Of a DNA stretch of 49,668 nt, positions 8,387 through 16,931 are shown in pieces. The notes beneath the pieces are model-generated. The model saw only the letters and a list, made by a program, of their open reading frames with translations, was not told the DNA's origin and searched no databases. Every line of letters begins with the position of its first letter. The stretch's first letter is position 1. This DNA comes from JAIBJN01 sp035461525 (lineage in GTDB: Bacteria; Actinomycetota; Thermoleophilia; Gaiellales; Gaiellaceae): NCBI GenBank assembly GCA_035461525.1, contig DATHVD010000109.1, positions 1 to 49,668 on the forward strand. The letters are read 5' to 3'. The position numbers and the translations under genes were made by a program.

Positions 8387-9235
8387 GTGGACGCGATCAC
8401 CGTCTCCGGCCTGCGCAAGGCGTACGGCGCCCGCGAGGTGCTCCACGGCCTCTCCTTCTCGGTCGAAGCCGGGGAGGTCTTCGCGCTGCTCGGGCCCAAC
8501 GGCGCGGGCAAGACGACGACGGTCGAGATCCTCGAGGGCTACCGCTCCCGCGACGGAGGCGACGTCCGTGTCCTCGGCGAGGACCCGCAGCGGGCCGGGC
8601 GGGCGTTCCGGGCGCGCATCGGCATCGTCCTCCAGTCCTCGGCCGTCTACGGCCTCCTCCGCGTCCGCGAGATCGTCGAGCTCTTCGCCGGCTACTATCC
8701 GGCGCCGCGCCGGCCGGCCGAGGTGATCGACCTCGTCGGACTCGGAGCCGAGCGTGAGAGCCGGGTGCGAACGCTCTCCGGCGGTCAGCTTCGCCGCCTC
8801 GATCTCGCGATCGCGCTCGTCGGCGACCCGGAGCTCGTCTTCCTCGACGAGCCCACCACCGGCTTCGACCCGGCAGCGCGCCGCCAGGCGTGGGAGACCG
8901 TCGCCGACCTACGCTCGCTCGGCAAGAGCATCCTCCTCACGACCCACTACATGGAGGAGGCGCAGCGGCTCGCCGACCGCGTGGCCATCCTCCGCGACGG
9001 CCGGATCGTCGGCACCGGCTCGCCGCGCGAGCTGCTGCACGCAGACGCCGCGGTCGAGATCCGCTACCGGCGCAACGGCGACGAGGTCGTCGTCACGACG
9101 GAGGAGCCGACGCGCGTCCTCCACGAGCTGACGGAGCGGGCGCTGGCGGAGGGCGTCGAGCTCGAGCATCTCGAGGTCCGACGGCGCACGCTCGAGGACG
9201 TCTACCTCGAGCTGACGCGCGAGGAAGGCTCGTGA
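8387..9235 (+). CDS. ABC transporter ATP-binding protein (ABC-2 exporter type)
   Basis: 282 residues. Walker A is GPNGAGKT at residues 36-43, the signature is LSGGQ (in RTLSGGQLRRLDLAIAL), Walker B is LVFLDEPTTG, and the switch histidine is in LLTTHYMEEA. The ending, with HLEVRRRTLEDVYLELT, is the regulatory tail common to drug or lipid exporter ATPases of the DrrA/NatA kind. It energises the permease encoded next, with which it overlaps by 4 bases (GTGA). Cargo cannot be inferred. The GTG start is fixed by the -10 box 8 bases upstream. Confidence 0.92.
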   Translation: MDAITVSGLRKAYGAREVLHGLSFSVEAGEVFALLGPNGAGKTTTVEILEGYRSRDGGDVRVLGEDPQRAGRAFRARIGIVLQSSAVYGLLRVREIVELFAGYYPAPRRPAEVIDLVGLGAERESRVRTLSGGQLRRLDLAIALVGDPELVFLDEPTTGFDPAARRQAWETVADLRSLGKSILLTTHYMEEAQRLADRVAILRDGRIVGTGSPRELLHADAAVEIRYRRNGDEVVVTTEEPTRVLHELTERALAEGVELEHLEVRRRTLEDVYLELTREEGS

Positions 9236-9987
9236 GGCTCCTCCTGCACGAGCTCCGGGCGCAGCAGCGGCTCTTCTGGCGCAACCGGGAGGCGGCCTTC
9301 TTCAGCTTCCTCTTTCCGATCGTCCTGCTCGTCCTCGTTGGCTCCGTCTACAGCGACGACCCCATCGACGGCGTCCCGGCCTCCACCTACATCCTCATCG
9401 GGCTCCTCGGCTACGGCGTCGCCGCGAACGCGTTCGCGGCGCTCGCGATCACGCTCGTCGTCCGTCGCGAGGCCGGGCTCCTGAAGCGGGTGCGGGGGAC
9501 GCCGTTGGGGCCGGGGACGTACCTCGCCGCCGTGATCGCCTCGACGCTCGTCGTCATCGCCCTCCAGGTCGCCGCCCAGCTCGCCCTCGGGCGCTGGATA
9601 CTGGGAGCCGACCTGCCGGAGCGGCCGCTCGCCTTCGCCGCCGCCGTGCTTCTCGGCGCGGCCGCGTTCTCGGCCCTCGGGATCGCGGTGACCGCCGCCG
9701 TCCGGAGCGCCGAGGGCTCGTCGGCGGTCGTGAACGCGATCTACCTGCCCATGGCCTTCATCTCCGGCGTCTTCTTCTCGCGGGAGGAGATGCCGGCGTT
9801 CCTGCAAGCCGTGTCCGAGCTCCTGCCGCTGACGTACCTCCTCGAGCTCCTGCAAGCCTCGTTCGTCCCGGGGGAGCCGTTCGGCGGCGGGGCCATCGCC
9901 GCCGTCGCCGTCTGGGGCGTCCTCGGGCTCGCCGTCGCGGTACGGATGTTCCGCTGGGAGCCCCGCGAGGGTATGACGGGCGCATGA
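9232..9987 (+). CDS. ABC-2 type permease
   Basis: 251 residues with six hydrophobic segments: a first one at FFSFLFPIVLLVLVGSVY, then a pair around ILIGLLGYGVAANAFAALAI, two central segments and a C-terminal one. The sequence VVNAIYLPMAFISGVFF followed by LPLTYLLELLQ is the conserved ABC2_membrane ending of DrrB/NodJ-like exporters. It forms the membrane channel for the upstream ATPase. The GTG start overlaps the ATPase stop, and its own stop overlaps the next ATG, so all three genes are translationally coupled. Confidence 0.9.
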   Translation: MRLLLHELRAQQRLFWRNREAAFFSFLFPIVLLVLVGSVYSDDPIDGVPASTYILIGLLGYGVAANAFAALAITLVVRREAGLLKRVRGTPLGPGTYLAAVIASTLVVIALQVAAQLALGRWILGADLPERPLAFAAAVLLGAAAFSALGIAVTAAVRSAEGSSAVVNAIYLPMAFISGVFFSREEMPAFLQAVSELLPLTYLLELLQASFVPGEPFGGGAIAAVAVWGVLGLAVAVRMFRWEPREGMTGA

Positions 9988-10307
9988 GCAGCCAACCGGA
10001 GCTCGTGTTCGTCGCCGACGGGGAGGGCGATTCCGCCCTCGCGCTCGTCGTCAACTTCGGCGTCTACGCCGGCCGGGAGGCGACGCCGGCGGAGATCCGG
10101 CGACTCGCCGGCTCGCTCCTGGAGCGGCTCGAGGCCGTCGAGATCGTCTCCGAGAACCGCTACGAGGTCAGCCGCGAGGCCGAGGCGACGGTGCACCGCC
10201 TCCGCGTCGAGGTGGCCTCCGCCGACAGCGCCCGGGTCGGCTCGTTGCGCGAGGCCGTCGCCGCCTGGGCCGCGGACTGCATCGACGAGCGCCGCGTCGG
10301 CGCCTGA
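9984..10307 (+). CDS. Hypothetical protein in the ABC exporter operon
   Basis: 107 residues, soluble, with no signal peptide or membrane segment. It starts on an ATG overlapping the permease stop (ATGA). The composition is acidic, with an alpha/beta look: a strand-rich N-terminus (ELVFVADGEGDSALALVVNFGVY), then helices with many Glu and Arg. Tight coupling to the exporter suggests an accessory role, but I recognise no domain. It is followed by a hairpin at 10317-10345. Confidence 0.65.
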   Translation: MSSQPELVFVADGEGDSALALVVNFGVYAGREATPAEIRRLAGSLLERLEAVEIVSENRYEVSREAEATVHRLRVEVASADSARVGSLREAVAAWAADCIDERRVGA

Positions 10308-10316
10308 GAGATGGCG

Positions 10317-10345
10317 CCGGGGGCCGGCGGAAGGCCGGCCCCCGG
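10317..10345. terminator. Hairpin between convergent genes (likely bidirectional terminator)
   Basis: 12-bp perfect stem (ccgggggccggc / gccggcccccgg) with a 5-base loop, sitting in the 61-base gap between two convergent genes. There is no T-tract on either side, which is common in very GC-rich genomes. Confidence 0.65.
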
Positions 10346-10368
10346 TAGCGCACGTCTCCCTCAGCGGC

Positions 10369-12504
10369 TCAGCACTCGAGCACGGCTGCGATCTCGGCGG
10401 CCTCCGCCGTGAAGGCGGCGGCCTGCTCGGCGGTCAGCTTCTTGCCGAGGTTGGCCTGGAGCTGGTACGGGAAGCCGTGCAGGAGCATGCCACAGACCCC
10501 CTCGAAGTCGCCCGCGGCGAGGTAGGCCTCCGCCTCGGCGATCTTGTCGGCCGAGCTCGTGCCCGGGCCGACTCCCTGGAGCGCAACCTTGAGGTCGGCG
10601 AGCTGCTCCTCGACGCCCGGGATGCCGGCGGCGACGGCGGCCTGGTAGCCGCCCGAGAGCGGCAGCTCGATGCTCGTGTTCTGCAGGTCGACCGTGAGCG
10701 TGGCGCCGTAGTTCGTGTTCGCCGCGCTCACGCCGCCGTACGACATGACGAGGATGACCCCGATCCGGTGGCCCACCTCGAACACGTGGTCCTCCGGCAT
10801 GAGCTTCCACTCGAAGTCGTAGAACTGGTCCGGGACGAGGTCGGTGGGCGCCGTCAGGTCGGTGCGGTTGCGCGCGTCGTGGATGCCTCGCGTGACGCGC
10901 CACTGGGTAGCGTCCTGGAGCCGCTTCGTCGTGATCCGGTAGCAGGCGTCGTCGTTCGCGCTCGACTCGCCCCAGCAGTCCTCCTCCGAGCTGGTGAGGA
11001 TCCCTCCGGTCGAGCGGCTCACCCTCGTGATCGGCCCGTAGTCGACGAGCGCGGCCCCGAGCGACGTGCCGACCCGGTTCACGGAGGCGCGCAGGCGGAT
11101 CACCGGCGTCCCCGTGAACTTGAGCGGAGCGGTCAGCGGCTCGGAGAGGAAGACTCGCTTGGTGTTCGTCACGGTCATCGGGTTGTTGATGATCGTGTTC
11201 TCGCTCTGGTTCGTCTGGTCGACGAACGAGGTGGTCGGCGCCGTCGCGCCCTGGCTCAGCGACAGCATCCCCGGCCCGCTCTCCGTCGCGCGGAGGTAGA
11301 CCGTCTTGTCGACCGCGTCGGGGACGGGCCAGTCCGCGTACTCCTCGTACACGTCGCCGCTCTCGCGCTCGACCGTGACCATCGGCTCGCCCATGATCCC
11401 GTTCGGGTAGCCCTGCAGCCAGTAGTCGAACCAGCGGTGGATCGTGTCCACCCAGACGTCGCGGCGCGAGTCGAACGGCTCCGTGTGGCCGACCCGGGTG
11501 AACCAGGCCTTGCGCGGCACGTCCCGCTCGGTGAGACCGTCCCACCACTCACCGGCGTGGTTCATCTTCACGTTGTCGTCCTCGAGGCCGTGCACGAGGA
11601 AGACGCTGGCCTTCACCTTGTCGAGGTCCTTGAGGTAGTCGCGGTCCTGCCAGAAAGGCGTGAAGTCGTAGTTCTCGTCGCCGTCGGTCGCGTTCAGCAT
11701 CGACCGGATCGGCGAGCAGTACGCGCGCCGGCTCGGGTTCGTGACGGTGTTCGAGAGGCTGGCCGGGTAGTTGCTCGCCCAGCCGCTGAGCCCCAGGCCG
11801 GCCTGGCGCGTGTAGAGGTACCACGACGAGATAGCGCTGATCGGGACGATCGTGGCGAGGCCGTCGACGCCCGTCGAGGCCGCGCCGTTGGCGAGCGTCC
11901 CGTCGTAGGATTTGCCGATCATTCCGGTCTTGCCGTTGTGCCAGTCCGCGGTGACGAGGTTCCCTTCGGCGTCCCGAGCCGGCCGCCGGCCGTTGAGCCA
12001 GTCGATCGCGGCCACTGCGCTCATGTGCTCGGCGGGCGGACCGGTCAGCGGGCAGCCGTTCGAGAAGCCGGTGCCGACCATGTGCAGGAGCATCACCGCG
12101 TAGCCGCGGGGGACGAAGTAGTTGTCGTAGAAGAGCGGCCACTTGTCGTTGATGCCGTCGCCGTCGAAGTCGGCGATGCACTCGGAGTCGTTCCCGCGAC
12201 ACAGCGTCGTGTAGTAGGGGCTCGCGTCCATGATCACCGGCGACTTCAGGCCTTCGGCGCCTGCGGCCGGCCGGATGATGTCCACCGCGACCTCGTCCAG
12301 GACGCCGTCCTGGTCGGTGTCGTAGTCGATCGTGACCCAGACCCGTTCCCGGATCGCGTCCTCGTAGCCGAAGACGGGCTGTGTCACTCCGCCCTCGACC
12401 ACGATCGTCGGCGCCTCCGCCGCGGATACCGCGGGCGCGAGCGCCAAAGTCGCGGCCACGGCCGCGACCGGCACCGCGAGGCGCCAGAGCTTGCCTACGT
12501 GCAT
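10369..12504 (-). CDS. Secreted CocE/NonD-family hydrolase (X-Pro dipeptidyl-peptidase-like, S15)
   Basis: 711 residues with a signal peptide (MHVGKLWRLAVPVAAVAATL followed by ALAPAVSAAEA). The alpha/beta-hydrolase core carries the nucleophile motif GKSYDGT, an acid in HGLEDDNVK and the histidine in RVGHTEPFD, in the order expected for X-Pro dipeptidyl-peptidases and CocE esterases. The C-terminal beta domain begins around TVYLRATESGPG. About 90 residues of Ala-rich helical tail with two cysteines (GVCGML and the final C) follow, beyond the usual domain end. ATG 12504 is preferred because it has a strong ribosome binding site (gggggagggg) and a proper signal peptide; an upstream start at 12531 would overlap the palindrome. 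The substrate is a peptide or acyl ester, not resolvable further. Confidence 0.87.
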   Translation of the reverse strand: MHVGKLWRLAVPVAAVAATLALAPAVSAAEAPTIVVEGGVTQPVFGYEDAIRERVWVTIDYDTDQDGVLDEVAVDIIRPAAGAEGLKSPVIMDASPYYTTLCRGNDSECIADFDGDGINDKWPLFYDNYFVPRGYAVMLLHMVGTGFSNGCPLTGPPAEHMSAVAAIDWLNGRRPARDAEGNLVTADWHNGKTGMIGKSYDGTLANGAASTGVDGLATIVPISAISSWYLYTRQAGLGLSGWASNYPASLSNTVTNPSRRAYCSPIRSMLNATDGDENYDFTPFWQDRDYLKDLDKVKASVFLVHGLEDDNVKMNHAGEWWDGLTERDVPRKAWFTRVGHTEPFDSRRDVWVDTIHRWFDYWLQGYPNGIMGEPMVTVERESGDVYEEYADWPVPDAVDKTVYLRATESGPGMLSLSQGATAPTTSFVDQTNQSENTIINNPMTVTNTKRVFLSEPLTAPLKFTGTPVIRLRASVNRVGTSLGAALVDYGPITRVSRSTGGILTSSEEDCWGESSANDDACYRITTKRLQDATQWRVTRGIHDARNRTDLTAPTDLVPDQFYDFEWKLMPEDHVFEVGHRIGVILVMSYGGVSAANTNYGATLTVDLQNTSIELPLSGGYQAAVAAGIPGVEEQLADLKVALQGVGPGTSSADKIAEAEAYLAAGDFEGVCGMLLHGFPYQLQANLGKKLTAEQAAAFTAEAAEIAAVLEC

Positions 12505-12530
12505 AACCCCTCCCCCTTCCGTTACGGGCA

Positions 12531-12546
12531 AAACGCTTGAGCGTTT
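12531..12546. promoter_or_regulatory. Palindromic operator candidate upstream of the CocE-type gene
   Basis: AAACGCT-TG-AGCGTTT: perfect 7-bp arms around 2 bases, 27 bases upstream of the start codon. It resembles operators bound by TetR-type dimers. No TetR gene is in the window. Confidence 0.45.
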
Positions 12547-12589
12547 CTATCAGACCCGGGCCGGAGGTTCATCCCGGGCCCGGAAGCGA

Positions 12590-13000
12590 TCAGAGGGAGG
12601 AAGACTGCGCCTTCCAGACGCCGTTGAGCCCGCTCTGCATGTAGGCCCAGAGAGCCGGCGAGAAGACGATGTAGAGGATGAGCCCGATCCACCCGTTCAG
12701 CGGGCTCTCCCCGCTCAGGCGCTGCGCAGCCTGCACGCGCTTGAAGGTGGTCACCATCGTCCAGATGGCCGGCACGACGATCAGGCCGCCGGGGAAGAGC
12801 GCGAGCGTGGACTTGCCCGGGCTCTCGCCGAGCTCGTCCGTCCCCTGCGCGCGGCCGAGGTCGGCCATCTCCCGGTTGACGAAGTACCACCAGAAGAGCA
12901 GATAGATCCCGAGCGTCACGACTGCGAGGACGGCGACGGCGACGATGTTCCGGATCTTCGCCGTCGACCCGGCGCCGGGGATCTGCACTTCCTGGGCCAT
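12590..13000 (-). CDS. DUF4234 domain membrane protein
   Basis: 136 residues. After an N-terminal soluble stretch, the segment IRNIVAVAVLAVVTLGIYLLFWWYFVNREM is the DUF4234 signature: an Arg-Asn start, the Thr-Leu-Gly-Ile-Tyr turn and an aromatic-rich helix ending in Asn-Arg-Glu. A second hydrophobic segment (LFPGGLIVVPAIWTMVTTF) and a third (WIGLILYIVFSPALWAYM) follow. Function of the family is unknown. The ribosome binding site aaggaaagga precedes the ATG. It stands alone, downstream of nothing obvious and upstream of the CocE gene in the same direction. Confidence 0.8.
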   Translation of the reverse strand: MAQEVQIPGAGSTAKIRNIVAVAVLAVVTLGIYLLFWWYFVNREMADLGRAQGTDELGESPGKSTLALFPGGLIVVPAIWTMVTTFKRVQAAQRLSGESPLNGWIGLILYIVFSPALWAYMQSGLNGVWKAQSSSL

Positions 13001-13129
13001 GGCTTCCTTTCCTTGGGATTGTCTGGCGCCGAGGCTAACCGAGGCGTCGGCTGCGCCTGAGCTACCCTGCCCCGCGAGCGGCTTGCGGCGACGCTGCAGC
13101 GGAGCGGGAGGAAGGGCGCCTGGACGTAC

Positions 13130-14164
13130 GTGGGTGTGGCCCTAGCCGGTCGAGTTCTTCGGCACGCGCGGTCGACCTCGGCGTCGTCGCCTCCCCGGGC
13201 CCCGTCGCCGGACGTCTTGGTCGTCACGAACGAGAGCGCCGGGACGCGGACCGCTCGCTCGACCTCCTCGGGCCGGCCCAGGCGGCCTCCGCCACCTTTG
13301 CGGCGTCGGGCGCGGCGACCGTCACGCTCGGCCCCGACGACTCGACCACGGTCACCGTCACGACCTCGCCGACCGTCGCGGGACACGGCGAGGGCGCTCT
13401 TCGCCTCGGCCTCCGGGGATCGGACTGGCTCTACCGCGACTACCCCCTCGCGGTCGACGCCGCGCCCTCCACCCCCGACAGCCTCGACGCCGAGCCCAAG
13501 GCGGCGGGCCGCGTCGACCTCGCGTGGAGCGCGTCCACCACGACGGCAAACCTCGCCGGCTGCCACGCCTACCGCTCGGCGGGCGCCGCCTGGACGAGGC
13601 ACACCTTCTCGCCTGTCGCCGGCACGGCCTACTCGACACGACCACGAGCGACGGCGTCCTGTACACGCGCGCCGACGCGACGGCGCCGGCGCTGCCGGCA
13701 GCGATCGCCCTCGTCAACGGCGGCGGCCCGGGGAGCCAGTACCTCAACCTCGCCAACGTCTCCTCCCTCTCCGTCTCGGTGACGCTGCCGGCGACCTCCC
13801 AGGCGAGCGACCTCGTCGAGGTGCGGGTGGCCGGCGGCGCGCAGTCCGTGGCGAAGACCGCCCCGGCGGCGGCGGGCCGGGAACCGTCACCGTCACCGAA
13901 TCGACGCCTCCTCCCTCGCGGACGGCACGGTCACGATCTCGGCCACGGTGGCCGACGCAGCAGGCAACGCCTCGGCCGCAAGGACGACGACGGCGCCGAT
14001 GGACACCCTCGCTCCGGCGCCCCGGCGGCGCCTACGCGGTCGACGTCGCCGACACCAGGGGCAGCCCCGGGCAACCGGTGACGGTCACTTACCTCGTCAC
14101 GGCGCGGGACGCGGCCGGCAACACCGGGGTGGCAGCGACGCTCACCGCGCAGGTCACCCGATAG
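13130..14164 (+). pseudogene. Decayed fibronectin-III/Ig-like surface protein
   Basis: Recognisable protein sequence runs through the region but changes reading frame at least five times. In order: DVLVVTNESAGTR; then GAATVTLGPDDSTTVTVTT and a fibronectin type III domain (STPDSLDAEPKAAGRVDLAW and HAYRS); then SDGVLYTRADATAPALPAAI; then GTVTVT; then ISATVADAAGNASAARTTTA; then VTVTYLVTARDAAGNTGVAA, ending at the stop. The ATAP-ADAAGN pattern is typical of extracellular adhesin-like repeats. No start codon or signal peptide is intact. Neighbouring genes are undamaged, so decay is more likely than local sequencing error, though the latter cannot be excluded. Confidence 0.7.
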
Positions 14165-14194
14165 CGCCCGGTACACTCCGGCGCTCGGGGAACG

Positions 14195-14656
14195 ATGAGA
14201 AGCACGCTCGCAGCACTGGGAACGTGCCTCGTGGTGGTCGCAGGCTGCGGCGGGGACGACGACGCCAACGGCGACGACGAGGCGGCCGAGCAGTTCCGCG
14301 CGCAGGCGAACGCCGTCTGCGCCGACTTCGGCGAGAAGATCCGCTCGATCCCGCCCCCGCTCGAGGAGGACGACGAGTGGGGAGCGATCGCCGCCGACAT
14401 CGGCGACCTGCTCGAGACCGGCGTCAACGAGCTCCGGCTGCTCGAGCCGCCCGAGGAACTCGCCGCGGAGTACGAGGAATGGCTCGTGCTCAAGGAGCGA
14501 TCGCTCGGCGCGACGCGCGACCTCCAGCGAGGCGGGACCATGCACGCCGACGCGCTGATCGAGGAGTCGCTGGCGACGATCGAGGAGACCGAGGCCGAGG
14601 CGGACGCGCTCGCCGAGGATCTCGGCCTCGCCGACTGCGCGTCGAGCGACCGATGA
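14195..14656 (+). CDS. Putative lipoprotein, function unknown (paralogue of the next gene)
   Basis: 153 residues. The lipobox VAGC (Cys18) follows a short basic N-terminus and hydrophobic stretch, so the mature protein should be anchored to the outer face of the membrane. The rest is strongly acidic and helical, with two further cysteines (AVCADFGEKI and the C-terminal ADCASSDR) that could form a disulfide. EEYEEWL-like and LEPPEEL motifs are shared with the next gene. A TACACT box and a GGGGAA-type ribosome binding site precede the ATG. The stop overlaps the start of the next gene (ATGA). Confidence 0.75.
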   Translation: MRSTLAALGTCLVVVAGCGGDDDANGDDEAAEQFRAQANAVCADFGEKIRSIPPPLEEDDEWGAIAADIGDLLETGVNELRLLEPPEELAAEYEEWLVLKERSLGATRDLQRGGTMHADALIEESLATIEETEAEADALAEDLGLADCASSDR

Positions 14657-15078
14657 GAGCCCGCGGCGCCCTCGCTATCGCCGTCCTGGTCTCGACCGCC
14701 GGCTGCGCGGGCCGCGACGACGGCGATGAGGCGGCCTTCCGCAAGGCGGCGGAAGAGGTGTGCGCCGATGACGACGAGAAGATCGAGACCGAGGCGCCGC
14801 CGGACCTCTTCGCCCTGGCCGCGTCCTCCACCGAGATCGCCGACCTCCTCGAAGGGCAGCAGGCGGAGCTCTAGGAGCTGCCCGTCCCCGGCAGCCTCTC
14901 CGGCCAATACGAGGACTGGCTCGCGCTCAACGAAGACGCGATCGCCAACGCGCGCGAGACCTCGGCCGCCGCCGAGGACCAGGACGAGGTGCGCATCCGC
15001 GAGCTCGCGGAGCTCGCGCAGCAGGACTCGCGTCAGGCCGACCGGCTCGCGAACGACCTCGAGATCCGCAGGGCATGA
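14653..15078 (+). pseudogene. Tandem lipoprotein paralogue interrupted by an amber codon
   Basis: The reading frame starts with MRARGALAIAVLVSTAGC, a lipobox like that of the upstream gene, and runs 73 residues to a TAG at 14872-14874. The same frame then continues without a shift for 67 more codons with sequence matching the upstream paralogue (GSLSGQYEDWLALNEDAIAN against ELAAEYEEWLVLKERSLGAT). One base change would restore a protein of about 141 residues. It lacks the C-terminal cysteine of its neighbour. Either a recent nonsense mutation or a sequencing error explains it. Confidence 0.75.
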
Positions 15079-15093
15079 TCGAGGAGCGCGAGC

Positions 15094-15864
15094 TCACGAA
15101 CCGGTGAAGTGCGGCTCGCGCTTCTCGAGGAACGCGGCCACGCCCTCGGCGAAGTCGGCGCTTGCCACCGCGGCGAACTGGAGCTGCGCCTCGAGCTCGA
15201 GCTGATCCTCGAGCCGCGTGTGCGAAGCCCGCTCGAAGAGCCGCTTCGTCATGGCGATCGCCTTGGTCGGAAGCGCGGCGAGCTCGGCCGCCCGCTCGTG
15301 CGTGCGGGCGAGCGCGGCATCCGCCTCGACGACCTCCGAGACGAGCCCCCAGGCGAGCGCCTCCTCGGCGCCGATCTTGCGCCCGGAGCACATCCACCCG
15401 AAGGCGCGGCTGTAGCCGAGGAGCCGGGGGACGAGCCACGAGCCGCCGGTGTCGGGGACGAGCCCGACGTTGACGAAGGCCGGCACGAACGCGGCCGAGT
15501 CGGCGGCGACGCGGAGGTCGCAGGCGCACGCGAGGGAGAGCCCGGCGCCGGCCGCGGCGCCGTTCACGGCCGCGAGGACGGGCTTCTCGAGGCCACGCAG
15601 GCCCAGCACATGCCGGTTCCAGCGCTCCCGGAGGAGCCCGCCGACGTCGCGGTCGCCCTGGCTCAGCTCGCTCAGGTCCTGGCCGACGCAGAAGCCGCGC
15701 CCGGCGCCGGTGAGGACGACCGCGCGCACGCCAGGATCCGCCGCCTCCTTGAGCGCCGCCGCGAACGCCTTGTGCGTCGCCGCGTCGAACGCGTTCAGCT
15801 TGTCCGGACGGTTCAGCGCGATCGTGAGCACCGAGCCGTCTCGTGTCGTCTCCACTTCAGCCAT
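15094..15864 (-). CDS. Enoyl-CoA hydratase/isomerase, PaaG-like
   Basis: 256 residues in the crotonase fold. The oxyanion-hole segments are GRGFCVGQDLSEL and VNGAAAGAGLSLACACDLRVA, and the C-terminal FLEKREPHF is the standard ending. CVGQDLSE and LVPDTGGSWLVPRLLGYSRA look closest to PaaG, the isomerase that turns the epoxide of phenylacetyl-CoA into oxepin-CoA, which has Asp rather than two Glu at the active site. A PaaJ/PcaF-type thiolase lies at 30556, but no epoxidase (paaABCE) is in the window, so the pathway is only suggested. The stop lies 15 bases beyond the lipoprotein pseudogene on the other strand. Confidence 0.8.
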   Translation of the reverse strand: MAEVETTRDGSVLTIALNRPDKLNAFDAATHKAFAAALKEAADPGVRAVVLTGAGRGFCVGQDLSELSQGDRDVGGLLRERWNRHVLGLRGLEKPVLAAVNGAAAGAGLSLACACDLRVAADSAAFVPAFVNVGLVPDTGGSWLVPRLLGYSRAFGWMCSGRKIGAEEALAWGLVSEVVEADAALARTHERAAELAALPTKAIAMTKRLFERASHTRLEDQLELEAQLQFAAVASADFAEGVAAFLEKREPHFTGS

Positions 15865-15895
15865 GCCGCTCCTCGGTAGACCTGGACGTGTCCGC

Positions 15896-15901
15896 TAGCT
15901 T
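15896..15901 (+). promoter_or_regulatory. Leaderless -10 box for the HtrA-like protease
   Basis: TAGCTT, 7 bases, ATG 15909. No Shine-Dalgarno sequence is present. Confidence 0.5.
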
Positions 15902-15908
15902 GGGGGCG

Positions 15909-16922
15909 ATGTCCGATCTTACGTTCATCGACGCGCTGCTCGGGCCGGAGCAGCCGCCCTCCGAGCCGGGCCGGGTCTCGGACGAGGAGGCGCTCGATGC
16001 GTACTCCCGTGCCGTCGTCTCGGTGGCCGAGCGGCTGTCGCCTTCCGTGGCGAACCTGCGCGTCTCTCGCCGCGTCCGGGGCGGCCGCCGGGCGGTCGGC
16101 GGCGGCAGCGGCGTCGTCATCACCCCGGACGGGTTCATGCTCACGTCCGCGCACGTCGTCGCCGGGGCGGACGGCCGCGTGGAGGCCTCCTTCGTGGACG
16201 GCCGCGAGGTCGCGGCAGAGGTCGTCGGCGCGGACCCGCTCTCCGACCTCGCCGTCCTCCGCTCGGACGCCGCCGACCTCGTGCCGGCGGAGCTCGGCGA
16301 CGCCGAGGGCCTGCGCGTCGGCCAGCTCGTCGTCGCGATCGGGAACCCGAACGGCTTCGCCGGGTCGGTGACCGCGGGCGTCGTCTCGGCGCTCGGACGG
16401 GCGCTGCCGGTGCGATCGCGCGCGGCCGGCCGCATCGTCGAGAACGTGATCCAGACCGACGCCGCGCTCAACCCGGGCAACTCGGGCGGCGCGCTCGCCG
16501 ACGGGCGCGGCTGCGTCGTCGGCGTCAACACCGCCGTCGCCGGCGTCGGGCTCGGCCTCGCCGTGCCCATCAACGCGACCACGCGGAAGATCGTCGGCGC
16601 GCTCATGCGCGACGGCCGCTTCACGCGCGCCTACATCGGCATCGCCGGCGGCTCGCGGCCGTTGCCCCCGCGGCTCGCCCGCGAGCTGGGTCGGGCCGAG
16701 TGCGTCGAGGTCGTCGAGGTGGTCGAGGACAGCCCGGCCGCCGCGGCGGGCCTGCGCCCCGAGGACCTGATCGTGGCCGTCGACGGCGAGACCGTCGAGG
16801 GCGTGGACGACCTCCAGCGGCTGATGGCCGGGGAGCTGATCGGCTCGCGCGTGCGGGCGAGCGTCGTCCGCGACGGAGTCCGGCTGGAAGTCGAGCTCGT
16901 CCCCGTCGAGCTCGAGGTCTGA
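15909..16922 (+). CDS. Trypsin-like serine protease with PDZ domain (HtrA/DegP family), no export signal
   Basis: 337 residues. The catalytic triad is His82 (LTSAHVV), Asp113 (SDLAVL) and Ser192 (NPGNSGGAL). A single PDZ domain covers about residues 245-335, with the carboxylate-binding and ligand loops around YIGIAGG and DLIVAVDGETVEG. HtrA proteases degrade or refold misfolded proteins outside the cytoplasm, yet this one has no signal peptide or N-terminal membrane helix: the first 40 residues are acidic. The start is well supported by the -10 box 7 bases away. It is either cytoplasmic or exported by another route. It is divergent from the PaaG-like gene. Confidence 0.88.
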   Translation: MSDLTFIDALLGPEQPPSEPGRVSDEEALDAYSRAVVSVAERLSPSVANLRVSRRVRGGRRAVGGGSGVVITPDGFMLTSAHVVAGADGRVEASFVDGREVAAEVVGADPLSDLAVLRSDAADLVPAELGDAEGLRVGQLVVAIGNPNGFAGSVTAGVVSALGRALPVRSRAAGRIVENVIQTDAALNPGNSGGALADGRGCVVGVNTAVAGVGLGLAVPINATTRKIVGALMRDGRFTRAYIGIAGGSRPLPPRLARELGRAECVEVVEVVEDSPAAAAGLRPEDLIVAVDGETVEGVDDLQRLMAGELIGSRVRASVVRDGVRLEVELVPVELEV

Positions 16923-16931
16923 GACCCGGCC

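Noticed and set aside
14872..14874. In-frame TAG as pyrrolysine or programmed read-through
   Set aside because: No pylTSBCD genes or read-through signals are seen, TAG is used as an ordinary stop elsewhere (for example at 1893-1895 and 34118-34120), and a nonsense mutation is simpler.
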